Source of the DNA: JANNSO01 sp964485395
GTDB lineage: Bacteria; Spirochaetota; Spirochaetia; Treponematales; UBA12059
Direction: 5' to 3'
DNA: 64,000 bases
Assembly (NCBI GenBank): GCA_964485395.1
Contig: CAZAJF010000019.1
Location: forward strand, 14,572 to 78,571
Positions within the stretch are counted from its first letter, which is position 1. The number at the start of each line of letters is the position of its first letter. Position numbers and translations under genes: made by a program. The notes under the pieces were generated by a model. That model had not been told where the DNA came from. It was given only the letters and a program-made list of their open reading frames with translations, and searched no databases. This document shows positions 26,481-34,655 of the stretch, one piece after another.

Positions 26481-28489
26481 AGAGCCGCCAACGCCGCGAA
26501 AATCCGGCCGAACGGCAACAGGGCGGCCAAGAGGATCACCACGGTTATGAAAATATACAGAATGTAATTCTGGATGACGCCCTGCTGGAACCTTCGGAAC
26601 CAAGTGAATCGTTCGTCCACTTTTTTGGCGAACGGGAGGAGGACGCGGTCCAGCACGGGATCGTCCAGCCTGCTGCGCATGAAAGAAGGGGAGGGAAACT
26701 CACCGGCGATCTTGGGACGGCGCGAGCGCGGGTGCAGAATCGCCGAGAAAACCGTCGTGAAGCTGTTTGCGATGGACGAGCCGGAATACTGCATGCGGCT
26801 GCCCGGGGCGGCATAGCCGCAGTCCCAGGTTACCGCCGGCTTCGCTTTTTGTATGGCCGCCCGGACGCAAAAGAGCAATGCGCACACAAGCACGACCAAG
26901 ACGGCGCAAAGGGCGGCCAGAGCCTGAAAGGGCACGAGGGAGGCGATCCTCGGTAGAGGGCCGATCGAATTGCCCGCTCCGCCAGCCCAGGACTCCACCA
27001 CGCCGTCTAGGAGGGGAGCCAGGAATCCGGGGAAAATTCCGATTGCCGCGCACAGAGCCAGCAGGATGAACATGGGCAGCAGCATGGATACCGAGCCTTC
27101 ATGGGCATGCAGGGCGGATTCGCCTCGGGGAAGTCCGGAGAAGACGGTACCGTACAGGCGCACGAAACATGCCAGGGCAAGGGCGCCTACGAGGGCGAGA
27201 AACGGCACCGCCACCGCGAGCGACTGGGCGGCGCCGCCGCTTGCCATGGGTGACAGAAGCCCGATGTACACGAGCAGTTCGCTCATGAAACCGTTGAGCG
27301 GCGGCAGGCCGCTAATAGCCAGCGAGCCTATCAAAAATATCGTCGCGGTGAGCGGCATCGATGAAGCCAGTCCCCCGAGCATGTCGATTTTTCGCGTGCC
27401 CGCGGCGTGGAGTATGGAACCGGAGGCGAAAAACAGCATCGGCTTGAACAGTGCGTGGTTCCAGACATGGAGCAGCGCGCCGCCCAAACCAAGAGCCACC
27501 AAGGCGCCTTGGTTCAGCGAAGCGCCGATCATGGCAAGCCCGATGCCCATCATGATTATGCCGACGTTCTCCACGCTCGAATACGCCAGCGCGCGTTTCA
27601 GGTCGGCTTGGGCCAAGGCGAACAGTATGCCCGCCACCGCGCTGAACGTGCCCAAGAGGAGGATTGCGATACCCCAGGTTAGCGGGAATTCGGGGAGCAG
27701 CGACAGCATGCGAAGGATTCCATATATGCCCGTCTTGAGCATGACGCCCGAGAGCATGGCCGAAACGTGGCTCGGGGCGTTGGCATGCGCGCCTGGCAGC
27801 CAAAAATGCAGCGGCATGATTCCTGCCTTCATGCCGAATCCCGTAAGCAGAAGGGCAAACAGGATATTCATCGCTGCCGCGCCCATCGTGCCCGGAGCTA
27901 CGGGCGCCAGGGCAAAGGAGCCGGTGGAATGTTTCCAGAACGTAAACATGCAGAACAGCGTCAGCGTACCGATGTGCGTGGCCACGAGGTAGATCCAGGC
28001 GGCTTTTCTGGTCTCTGCCCTCGAGTCCTCGGTTCCGACGAGGAAAAACGCGGACAGCGCCATCATTTCCCAGCCGAACAGGAATGCCATGCCGTGTTGG
28101 GCCATAAGCAGGACGCTGATGCCGGCCACCATCGTCCCCCAGAAAACCTGCACTCGCCCGGCATTGGCGGCTGCCTTGCTTTGCTCCCAATAGCCCAGGC
28201 CGAATATGGACCCGAGGCCTCCTATCAGAAACACGGGCATGAGAAAAAATGCGGACAGAGCGTCCATTCCCAGGAACGAATCGCCCATCCCCTGCCATGG
28301 AAAGGGAATTACTACGGTGTTCCTATGGATCAATCCTGCTCCGGCGGATACAAGACCGGCCGCGCAGCCAAGTACCACGAGGGCTGTGCTTACCCATTGG
28401 CCCGCGCGGAATTTTCGGGGGACGAGCAGGCCTGCAAAGCCGCTGGCCGCGTTGAGTATGATTGCGGCGACGACCAGAAAGGATGTCAT
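26477..28489 (-). CDS. Ehr-type complex: first HyfB/NuoL-like membrane subunit
   Basis: A 670-residue antiporter-like protein with about 16 transmembrane helices and conserved FGWEMMALSAFF (Glu), FGMKAGIMPLHFWLP (Lys), AQADLKRALAYSSVEN (Lys) and VWNHALFKPMLFF. It shares the C-terminal WDCGYAAPGSRMQY block with its tandem paralogue, so the pair arose by duplication. Two HyfB-type subunits plus one HyfF-type would give three ion-pumping modules. Its ATG overlaps the regulator gene as ATGA. Confidence 0.9.
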   Translation of the reverse strand: MTSFLVVAAIILNAASGFAGLLVPRKFRAGQWVSTALVVLGCAAGLVSAGAGLIHRNTVVIPFPWQGMGDSFLGMDALSAFFLMPVFLIGGLGSIFGLGYWEQSKAAANAGRVQVFWGTMVAGISVLLMAQHGMAFLFGWEMMALSAFFLVGTEDSRAETRKAAWIYLVATHIGTLTLFCMFTFWKHSTGSFALAPVAPGTMGAAAMNILFALLLTGFGMKAGIMPLHFWLPGAHANAPSHVSAMLSGVMLKTGIYGILRMLSLLPEFPLTWGIAILLLGTFSAVAGILFALAQADLKRALAYSSVENVGIIMMGIGLAMIGASLNQGALVALGLGGALLHVWNHALFKPMLFFASGSILHAAGTRKIDMLGGLASSMPLTATIFLIGSLAISGLPPLNGFMSELLVYIGLLSPMASGGAAQSLAVAVPFLALVGALALACFVRLYGTVFSGLPRGESALHAHEGSVSMLLPMFILLALCAAIGIFPGFLAPLLDGVVESWAGGAGNSIGPLPRIASLVPFQALAALCAVLVVLVCALLFCVRAAIQKAKPAVTWDCGYAAPGSRMQYSGSSIANSFTTVFSAILHPRSRRPKIAGEFPSPSFMRSRLDDPVLDRVLLPFAKKVDERFTWFRRFQQGVIQNYILYIFITVVILLAALLPFGRIFAALAAL

Positions 28490-29217
28490 GGCTGATGGCT
28501 TGCGGCAAGATTTTGAGCTTGTCCGCCGTCTGCCTGGCCGTTTCGGAAAAGTCCTTCCTCTATCCGCGCGAGCAGGACCAGCAGTTCGTCCCGGGATGCC
28601 TGCCTGTTGAGCGCGGCCTTGAATTCGTCGTTGTGGAGCAGGCAGCCCAAGCGGGATAGCAGATGCAGGTGTGCCCGCACGGTAGGGCTGATAATCGTAA
28701 ACAGAATGTTTACCGGCTTGTTGTCGATGGCCTTGAAGTCTATGGGATGCTCGAGAAAACAGAGGGTTACGGTGGGTTTTTCCACATGCAGCACGACGGG
28801 GTTTCTCACGTGTGGAATCGCTATGCCGTCGCCTACGCCCGTAGAACCGAGCATTTCGCGGGCTACGAGCACTTCATAGAGGAAATCGCGGTCCACTTCC
28901 TCGGGGAGCTTCAGCGCATCGACTATCGAGCGCAATACCTCCGACTGGTCTTTGCCGCTTACCCGATAGATAATCCCGCCTGCCTTTACGGCATCCGTAA
29001 GGTCCGGAAGCGCTTCCTGGCCCGTACCGTTTTCCTTGAAAATATCGGGAGACACCTTGATGCGGCGCGACGTGGCCCACTCCAGCAATTCAGCCCTGTT
29101 AAAGCGGAATTGCTCGTTTATTTTATAGAAGGGAATCGTTTGTTCTTTGATCCAACGGTAGACGGTTTTTTCGGATACGTTCAGGATACGCGCAGTGTCT
29201 TTGACGGAAAGTTGCAT
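28486..29217 (-). CDS. HTH-PTS EIIA(Ntr) fusion regulator
   Basis: A 243-residue protein joining an excisionase/MerR-like HTH (residues 1-55, DTARILNVSEKTVYRWIKE) to an EIIA-fructose/Ntr domain (about 75-225) with the phospho-His motif GIAIPHVRNP. EIIA-Ntr proteins take phosphate from a PTS phosphorelay and control partners by binding; here the HTH may let phosphorylation state control DNA binding. It is the first gene of the Ehr-type operon and translationally coupled to it (ATGA), so it is the likely regulator of the complex. Confidence 0.85.
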   Translation of the reverse strand: MQLSVKDTARILNVSEKTVYRWIKEQTIPFYKINEQFRFNRAELLEWATSRRIKVSPDIFKENGTGQEALPDLTDAVKAGGIIYRVSGKDQSEVLRSIVDALKLPEEVDRDFLYEVLVAREMLGSTGVGDGIAIPHVRNPVVLHVEKPTVTLCFLEHPIDFKAIDNKPVNILFTIISPTVRAHLHLLSRLGCLLHNDEFKAALNRQASRDELLVLLARIEEGLFRNGQADGGQAQNLAASHQP

Positions 29218-29266
29218 GGAGTGGCTCCAAGTAGTGTCAGATTTGCCGTTGACTGGACAACTAGTA

Positions 29267-29296
29267 ACTTTAGCGGCTCGTGTCCATGAATGTCAA
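29267..29296 (-). promoter_or_regulatory. Promoter of the EIIA/Ehr-type operon
   Basis: On the minus strand a perfect -35 TTGACA (29296-29291) is 18 nt from a -10 TAAAGT (29272-29267). A partial dyad (GTTG...CAAC, 29249-29262) lies just downstream and could be an operator. The leader is about 45 nt. Confidence 0.5.
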
Positions 29297-29302
29297 TGCA
29301 AA

Positions 29303-29338
29303 ATGGCATGGTTTCCAGTATTTTGGAAACCATGCCAT
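29303..29338 (-). terminator. Perfect 15-bp hairpin between the lipoprotein and EIIA genes
   Basis: Arms 29303-29317 and 29324-29338 are perfectly complementary with a 6-nt loop. On the minus strand it follows the lipoprotein stop by about 60 nt and is followed by a short T-run (TTTTG), so it likely terminates that gene just upstream of the EIIA promoter. Confidence 0.65.
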
Positions 29339-29396
29339 ACGATAGAAAAGATTAGGGATACTAAAGACTAACTGAGCGTCAAAATCCGGGGCTTAT

Positions 29397-30260
29397 TTAT
29401 TCATCTGCTGAATCTTCGGAATCAGGATCGTCGTCCTCTGAACTCTCAAGCTTGCCGTCGCCGTTTTTGTCTTTGCCGTAATCCGCGCTTAACTTGATGT
29501 TTTCCTTAAGAGCCTCGGAAAATGACCCTGGATTAGCGGCAAAGGCCGCTGGGTCGATACCGTCAAACCAGCGGTTCAGCCGGAATGCTATCATGACGTT
29601 GTTCACCGCCGTGTTTACGATATCCAAACCGACGCTCGTATCTCCCGAGGGAGTAAGCTCGAACTCCGCATCAACATCGAAAGTATACGTAAATGGAACG
29701 GCTACTCCTCCAGCGGGCGTATACGAGCCGGCCAGATAGATGCTGTGGCCGTAGATGGGATCGGTTGAAGCTGCCAAAACGGCTCCGGCCTCGTCTTTTT
29801 CGCCATCCTCTGCCTTATCGATCTTGAATTTTATTTGCGTATAGGTTCCTGCGGGCAGATCAGCCGCCGCCGGCTCCGGATCAATAGTCTCGGCGATAAG
29901 ATCCACTAAATAGGGTCCTTTAAAATCAAAGGAGCTGTCAGTGTCGTCTTTTTGCTCAAGTTCCAATTCCTTGAGGACGAATTGAACCGTGGTCAAGCTT
30001 ATCGTTCCGGCAGAAGTGCCCACAGGGTATTCTACTGGTATTTCCAAGCTGCTTACCGCCCTGGAGGCGAGCGCCCGCGGATTCGCCAAAGATAAAGCAT
30101 GTGAAGAAACCGGTACGGTTGCTGAAATCGCAAGCGTCGTCTGTCCCGGTAATGCGGCAGGAACAGTCGAAGGAGCTACCGCAGGGGTGCAGGATACTGC
30201 AAGCACGATACTCATAAATACGACTACCAACATTACTGGATTATTTTTGTATTGTTTCAT
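29397..30260 (-). CDS. DUF4382-like lipoprotein with acidic C-terminal tail
   Basis: A 287-residue lipoprotein: signal peptide ending VLAVSC, then a Pro/Ala/Thr linker and a beta-rich domain resembling DUF4382 (ISLTTVQFVLKELEL, AGTYTQIKFKI). The C-terminus has a DxNxDG calcium-type loop (DKNGDGKLESSED) and an acidic tail. It is probably on the cell surface or in the periplasm; its role is unknown. GGAGG lies 8 nt before the ATG. Base composition is lower in GC than the neighbours. Confidence 0.7.
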   Translation of the reverse strand: MKQYKNNPVMLVVVFMSIVLAVSCTPAVAPSTVPAALPGQTTLAISATVPVSSHALSLANPRALASRAVSSLEIPVEYPVGTSAGTISLTTVQFVLKELELEQKDDTDSSFDFKGPYLVDLIAETIDPEPAAADLPAGTYTQIKFKIDKAEDGEKDEAGAVLAASTDPIYGHSIYLAGSYTPAGGVAVPFTYTFDVDAEFELTPSGDTSVGLDIVNTAVNNVMIAFRLNRWFDGIDPAAFAANPGSFSEALKENIKLSADYGKDKNGDGKLESSEDDDPDSEDSADE

Positions 30261-30512
30261 TGGAAGCCTCCAAAACCACTACGGATTTGCATAGTAATAT
30301 ATGCTTATTTATATGTTACTGTTTTTTTCCAGCGTTTTCATGAAGAATCGTGCTATTTATATGATTTTTATTATATAGATATAAACATATTTAATAACAA
30401 GAAGTAGATTCCAAATACTCCTGAGGCCCCCGCATCAAAGGGATGCGCCTAGGGTAACCTCACGGTGTCCGAATCAAGAAAAGCGCTGTGTTTCCTCAAA
30501 TATGTTTGACAC
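30261..30512. other. AT-rich intergenic region
   Basis: About 250 bp with an AT-rich core at 30290-30420, presumably the promoter of the leftward lipoprotein gene, and a small hairpin (CGCATC/GATGCG) near 30429-30449 without a T-run. I see no gene. Confidence 0.5.
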
Positions 30513-30542
30513 TTGACAAAGCCGCGCGTTCCGAAGTATAAA
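30513..30542 (+). promoter_or_regulatory. tRNA-Leu promoter
   Basis: TTGACA at 30513-30518 and TATAAA at 30537-30542 are 18 nt apart; the tRNA starts about 23 nt further on. A second TTGACA lies at 30506-30511. Confidence 0.7.
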
Positions 30543-30565
30543 ACACTCCGTTGATGAGTTTGCCT

Positions 30566-30647
30566 GCGGCGATGGTGGAATTGGCAGACACGCCAGCTTG
30601 AGGTGCTGGTGCCGAAAGGTATGGAAGTTCAAGTCTTCTTCGCCGCA
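30566..30647 (+). tRNA. tRNA-Leu(GAG)
   Basis: The acceptor stem GCGGCGA (30566-30572) pairs with TCGCCGC (30640-30646), with discriminator A. The anticodon stem CCAGC/GCUGG encloses UUGAGGU, giving anticodon GAG for leucine. A long variable arm, as in class II tRNAs, and a T-arm with GTTCAAGTC are present. The 3' CCA is not encoded. Confidence 0.95.
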
Positions 30648-30652
30648 AAACT

Positions 30653-30685
30653 AAAACCCGACCGAAAGGTCGGGTTTTGTTTTTT
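30653..30685 (+). terminator. Rho-independent terminator after tRNA-Leu
   Basis: An 11-bp stem (30653-30663 with 30668-30678) with a GAAA loop is followed by GTTTTTT. Confidence 0.92.
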
Positions 30686-30816
30686 ATAGACGGGCAGCCG
30701 CACGGTGCAGGACTCGAATGCGGACATATCAGCCCGTTTATGCTATCTTCGTAACTCCCGTCGACTACCGGGGAATCCCCAGCCGACGCTGACCATCAAG
30801 TTCTTGTGAGGCCCAT

Positions 30817-32139
30817 GTGGATGAGATTATCTTAACTGAGGAGATGAAGGCGGTTATTGCCCTGCTAGAGGACCAAACCGAACGCTTTATCTGGATTTCC
30901 GGGCGCGCAGGCACAGGAAAATCGACCTTCCTCCAGTATCTCAAGGCTACGATCAAACCGAGGAACGTAGTCTACCTCGCTCCCACCGCCGTAGCCGCCC
31001 TTACCATCGGGGGGCAGACCATCCATAGTTTTTTCTGGCTCGATCCCAAAGAAAAGGCATATTTCGAAACCACGCTCGATGCCAATCGGGAAAGCCAGCT
31101 CTACCCCCGTCTGGCCATGGTCGAAACCATCGTCATCGATGAGATTTCCATGGTTCGCGCGGACCTCGTGGACGAGATGGACCGGCGCATGCGCAGCGCG
31201 AAACGCCAGTCCGACCTGCCCTTCGGGGGCGTGCGCCTCGTGCTTTTCGGCGATGCCTACCAGCTGCCGCCGATAGAGCCCGAACCCTATACTCTCGCCG
31301 CCGAACGCTTCGCGAAACGCTATAAGAGCCCGTTCTTTTTTTCGTCGCAGGTTCTCCGCACAAAAGCCCGAAAAATCAAACATGTGGAATTTACGCGGGT
31401 ATTCCGCCATAACGAGGCTGATTTCCTCGCCACCCTGGATCGCTGCCGCTCAGGCGAAGTATCCGAGGCCGATCTGGACCTGCTTCAGTCCCGCGTACTG
31501 CCCGAGGGCAAGAAACCGCCGGCCAGCCATCTGGTCCTTTCGGCGAAAAAGGACGATGCGCTGCGCCTTAACCGCTATCGGATCGATGCCTTGCCGGGTA
31601 CGGCACGGATCTATACCGCGGTTTCCACGGGACACTTCGCCAATACGCTGGACGACGAGGATCTCCCCGCGCCACGGGCCCTCGAGCTCAAGGTGGGAAC
31701 CCGCGTCATGTTTACCGTCAATGATCCGGGGCGCCGGTGGGTCAATGGAGCTTTGGCTACGGTTTCGGGGCTCGAGGACGAGCGGGTAATCCTTCAGGAC
31801 GAAGCGGGCGAGTTCTCCGCCCAGCCGTACGTCTGGCGAAAGCTCCGCTTTACGATGCGCGGCGGACAACTCTCGGAGGAGGCCGGCGATGAATACCGGC
31901 AATATCCATTCGTTCTCGGTTGGGCCATCACCATTCACCGCGCTCAAGGAAGAACCCTTGAAAAAGTTTTCGTGGACCTCTCCCAAGGAGCCTTTGCCGC
32001 CGGTCAGGCCTATGTCGCCATTTCGCGCGTAACCAGGCTTGAGGGGCTGCTTCTCCGCACCCGACCCCGTGCCCGCGACTTTTTCGTCAACGAGCGGGTC
32101 AGCGATTTCCTGGAGTACATCAAACCTGTTCGGGCTTAG
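30817..32139 (+). CDS. PIF1/RecD-like helicase
   Basis: A 440-residue SF1B helicase: Walker A SGRAGTGKST near residue 30, motif Ia (LAPTAVAAL), Walker B VIDEISMV, motif III FGDAYQLPP, and C-terminal motifs WAITIHRAQGRTLEKV and AYVAISRV. PIF1-type enzymes unwind DNA 5'-3', for example at G-quadruplexes or stalled forks. The GTG start has GAGG 5 nt upstream. It stands alone and is shorter than the eukaryotic enzymes, close to the bacterial core length. Confidence 0.9.
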   Translation: MDEIILTEEMKAVIALLEDQTERFIWISGRAGTGKSTFLQYLKATIKPRNVVYLAPTAVAALTIGGQTIHSFFWLDPKEKAYFETTLDANRESQLYPRLAMVETIVIDEISMVRADLVDEMDRRMRSAKRQSDLPFGGVRLVLFGDAYQLPPIEPEPYTLAAERFAKRYKSPFFFSSQVLRTKARKIKHVEFTRVFRHNEADFLATLDRCRSGEVSEADLDLLQSRVLPEGKKPPASHLVLSAKKDDALRLNRYRIDALPGTARIYTAVSTGHFANTLDDEDLPAPRALELKVGTRVMFTVNDPGRRWVNGALATVSGLEDERVILQDEAGEFSAQPYVWRKLRFTMRGGQLSEEAGDEYRQYPFVLGWAITIHRAQGRTLEKVFVDLSQGAFAAGQAYVAISRVTRLEGLLLRTRPRARDFFVNERVSDFLEYIKPVRA

Positions 32140-32220
32140 ACTGTATGCGAATCTTGGTTGATTTCTTCCGTGTTTTGCAAGATTCACCATATTATGGTAT
32201 TATTCTTGCTTGGGGGAACT

Positions 32221-33963
32221 ATGCAAAATTCTAAAAAAGTACCCAAAGAATCGCCGCATCTCCAAGACGAGCCGCATCTCCATGATGCGCCGCGTCCAGA
32301 GGACGTCTCCAGCGAGGATTCTTATTTTTACGCCATGGGCAATGTGTCTGCCATTCCCTCTTTTGCCCAGGCTGCCCTCGAATTAGCTCAAGTATCCGGC
32401 GATAAAACGCTTGAATTATCGGCAACGATGCTTTTAGGCATCTGGGCAGACCGCTTTTCGGATCATGAGCAGGCTATCGGATTGCTCACGCGAGCGACTC
32501 AAGGCGCAGAAATCGCCGGCAAGACCCTGTTGGCGGCGCGAGCGCGCTTTTTTCTGTCCGTCTCCCGCTCCCGCGAAACAGGCGGAGACCGGGTGCAGAT
32601 CCCCGTCATGAAACAAATCCTCGAGAAGAACGAGGACATATACACGGATCTGGACAAAGCCATTTTTTACAGTTCCCTTGCCGTGTCCTATTTTTATACC
32701 GATCAAACCGAGGCCGCCGCCCGGAATTACTACACTGCCTTGAGTTTCGCCATCAAGGCGGACAATCCCTTTGTAATACTGACTGTCTTGAATAATCTCG
32801 GCTCCCTGCAAACCGACCTGGGCAATATGGAAGAAGCCCAGATGCTTTTCAGGCAGGCTCTGTCATATAAAAACGCCCCCGCCGGTTGCGCCGGCATCAT
32901 GGGTATCGTCGCGGGCAATCTTTCCATCGTGCTTGAGCGGGCGGGCCTGTACAAAGAGGCTAAGGACGTAGCCGGCCAATGGATAGACAGGCTCGAGGAA
33001 ATATCCGTGCATTCACGTGCTTTGGTGAACCTCGCGATGGCCCAAGCCTGTGCCCGATTGGGCGAGTTTTCCGAAGCCACGCACCTGCTTGACGATTTGG
33101 AAGCCGCCGTTCCCTTGGCTGAATGTACCGATGCGGTAAGCAGGGCCCACCGCATCGCCCAGACCTTCCTGGTCAATGCGGTAATCGCCGATGGGCTTGG
33201 CAATGCAAGGCAGGCGCTCGAAGCCGCCGAGGCAGGGATTCAGTCCCTGACGGAGCACCTGGAGCCGGATTTGCTGGACAGGCTGCGCGAGCAGGCGGCC
33301 CAAAGCGCGGCCTCCCTCGGGGAGTGGGAGCGTGCCTATAACCATGCCTCGGCCTCCCTTGCCGAGAAGCGACGCAAGATCAGCGAATCGGCCCGGGGCA
33401 TCTCCCTGACGCTCGGCATCAAGCACGAGGTGGAAAAAGCCTACCGCGAACGGGATCTGTGCCGGGAGCTCTCCTTGACCGATCCTCTCACCGGGCTGCT
33501 CAACCGGCGTTTCTTCGGCGACGCATCCAGTTCCATGCTTTCCCTGGCGCGGCGTGAGAGTATCCCAGTTTCCCTTGCCATGATCGATTTAGACCGCTTC
33601 AAGGCAGTCAACGATACCTACGGCCACGCCTTCGGCGATACGGTCTTGGTGGAGTTCGCCAAATCCATGAAAGCGAGCCTCAGGCAGGAAGACGTGCTTG
33701 TTCGCTACGGCGGCGAAGAATTCTGCATCATCATGCCGGGAGCGGAGGCTCATGCCGTCAAGGTGCGGCTGGAAGCCGCGCTCGCCGGATTCAGCCGCAT
33801 CGTATATCGCCAGGGAGATATTGAGATTACGGGAATCACTTGGTCCGCCGGAGTCGATTGCTCTCCCGACGGCTCGGCCAACCTCGATACGCTCATACGC
33901 TCGGCGGATGGTGCCTTGTACAAAGCCAAGGAATCGGGACGCGCCCGGGTCGTCTTGGCATGA
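32221..33963 (+). CDS. TPR-containing diguanylate cyclase
   Basis: A 580-residue soluble protein: a short charged N-terminus with two near-copies of a PHL(Q/H)D(E/A)P motif, TPR-like helical repeats (about 40-400), a short linker helix and a GGDEF domain (about 415-580) starting LTDPLTGLLNRRFF, with the intact active site YGGEEF. It should make c-di-GMP, with the TPR part acting as cytosolic input or partner-binding domain. The ATG at 32221 has GGGGG 4 nt upstream. It starts a three-gene operon. Confidence 0.9.
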   Translation: MQNSKKVPKESPHLQDEPHLHDAPRPEDVSSEDSYFYAMGNVSAIPSFAQAALELAQVSGDKTLELSATMLLGIWADRFSDHEQAIGLLTRATQGAEIAGKTLLAARARFFLSVSRSRETGGDRVQIPVMKQILEKNEDIYTDLDKAIFYSSLAVSYFYTDQTEAAARNYYTALSFAIKADNPFVILTVLNNLGSLQTDLGNMEEAQMLFRQALSYKNAPAGCAGIMGIVAGNLSIVLERAGLYKEAKDVAGQWIDRLEEISVHSRALVNLAMAQACARLGEFSEATHLLDDLEAAVPLAECTDAVSRAHRIAQTFLVNAVIADGLGNARQALEAAEAGIQSLTEHLEPDLLDRLREQAAQSAASLGEWERAYNHASASLAEKRRKISESARGISLTLGIKHEVEKAYRERDLCRELSLTDPLTGLLNRRFFGDASSSMLSLARRESIPVSLAMIDLDRFKAVNDTYGHAFGDTVLVEFAKSMKASLRQEDVLVRYGGEEFCIIMPGAEAHAVKVRLEAALAGFSRIVYRQGDIEITGITWSAGVDCSPDGSANLDTLIRSADGALYKAKESGRARVVLA

Positions 33964-34655
33964 AGCGGTTTCTGTTTCGCCTCGCTCGCCTTAATTTCGG
34001 CCTGTTCCTCTATGCCCTCGGAATCGTGGGAACGCTGAACGCAAAAGTCGGCTATGCTCCCTGGGATGTCTTCCATGTAGGCCTGGCAAACGCCACAGGC
34101 ATGAGCATCGGCGTGGCCTCGATAGTGAGCGGTGTTTTTTTCGTGGTTCTCGTGGCTATCCTCGGCGAAAAACTTGGGCTCGGTACCTTGCTCAATATGG
34201 TGCTGATCGGTGTTTTTATCGATATCCTCCTGAAGGTCGGGATTATTCCAAGCCCCGGTAATTATATAGTCGGTTTGGCGCAGTTGCTGGTTTCGCTGTT
34301 CGTAATCGCGTTCGCCTCTTTTTTTTATATCGGCTCGGGTTTTGGGGCGGGTCCCCGGGACAGCCTCATGGTCGCGCTCAGGCGAAAGACGAAGCTGCCC
34401 GTAGGCGTGTGCCGCGGAGCCATCGAGCTAGTCGCCGTTCTGGCCGGTTGGCGCCTGGGCGGCATGGTGGGTGCCGGTACGGTTATTTGCGCGTTCGGAA
34501 TAGGTTTCTGCATACAGCTCGTATTCAGGCTGCTGAAATTCGATCCCGCGAAGGTTACGCATGAGACGCTCGCGGCCACGTTCAGGCGCCTGTACGTCAA
34601 GCGCGCCGCCAAGATAATCGATGCGCGTCCCGAAATCGTCGAGGAAAAAACATGA
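33960..34655 (+). CDS. YczE/YitT-like membrane protein
   Basis: A 231-residue protein with five or six transmembrane helices of the YczE/YyaS/YitT family (GYAPWDVFHVGLA, GFGAGPRDSLMVAL). Members are uncharacterised or linked to transport. The ATG overlaps the GGDEF stop (ATGA) and its own stop overlaps the MFS gene (ATGA), so the three proteins are co-translated. Confidence 0.85.
   Translation: MKRFLFRLARLNFGLFLYALGIVGTLNAKVGYAPWDVFHVGLANATGMSIGVASIVSGVFFVVLVAILGEKLGLGTLLNMVLIGVFIDILLKVGIIPSPGNYIVGLAQLLVSLFVIAFASFFYIGSGFGAGPRDSLMVALRRKTKLPVGVCRGAIELVAVLAGWRLGGMVGAGTVICAFGIGFCIQLVFRLLKFDPAKVTHETLAATFRRLYVKRAAKIIDARPEIVEEKT

Noticed and set aside
19006..28489. Calling the locus respiratory complex I or a functional [NiFe] hydrogenase
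   Set aside because: NuoE/F/G-type subunits are absent, and HyfB/HyfF/HyfE-type subunits with a NuoC-D fusion point to the group 4 family; the nickel ligands are missing, so hydrogenase activity is not supported.
32158..32220. Earlier start for the diguanylate cyclase giving a signal-like N-terminus
   Set aside because: The ATG at 32221 has a strong GGGGG site at good spacing, and the upstream codons have none.
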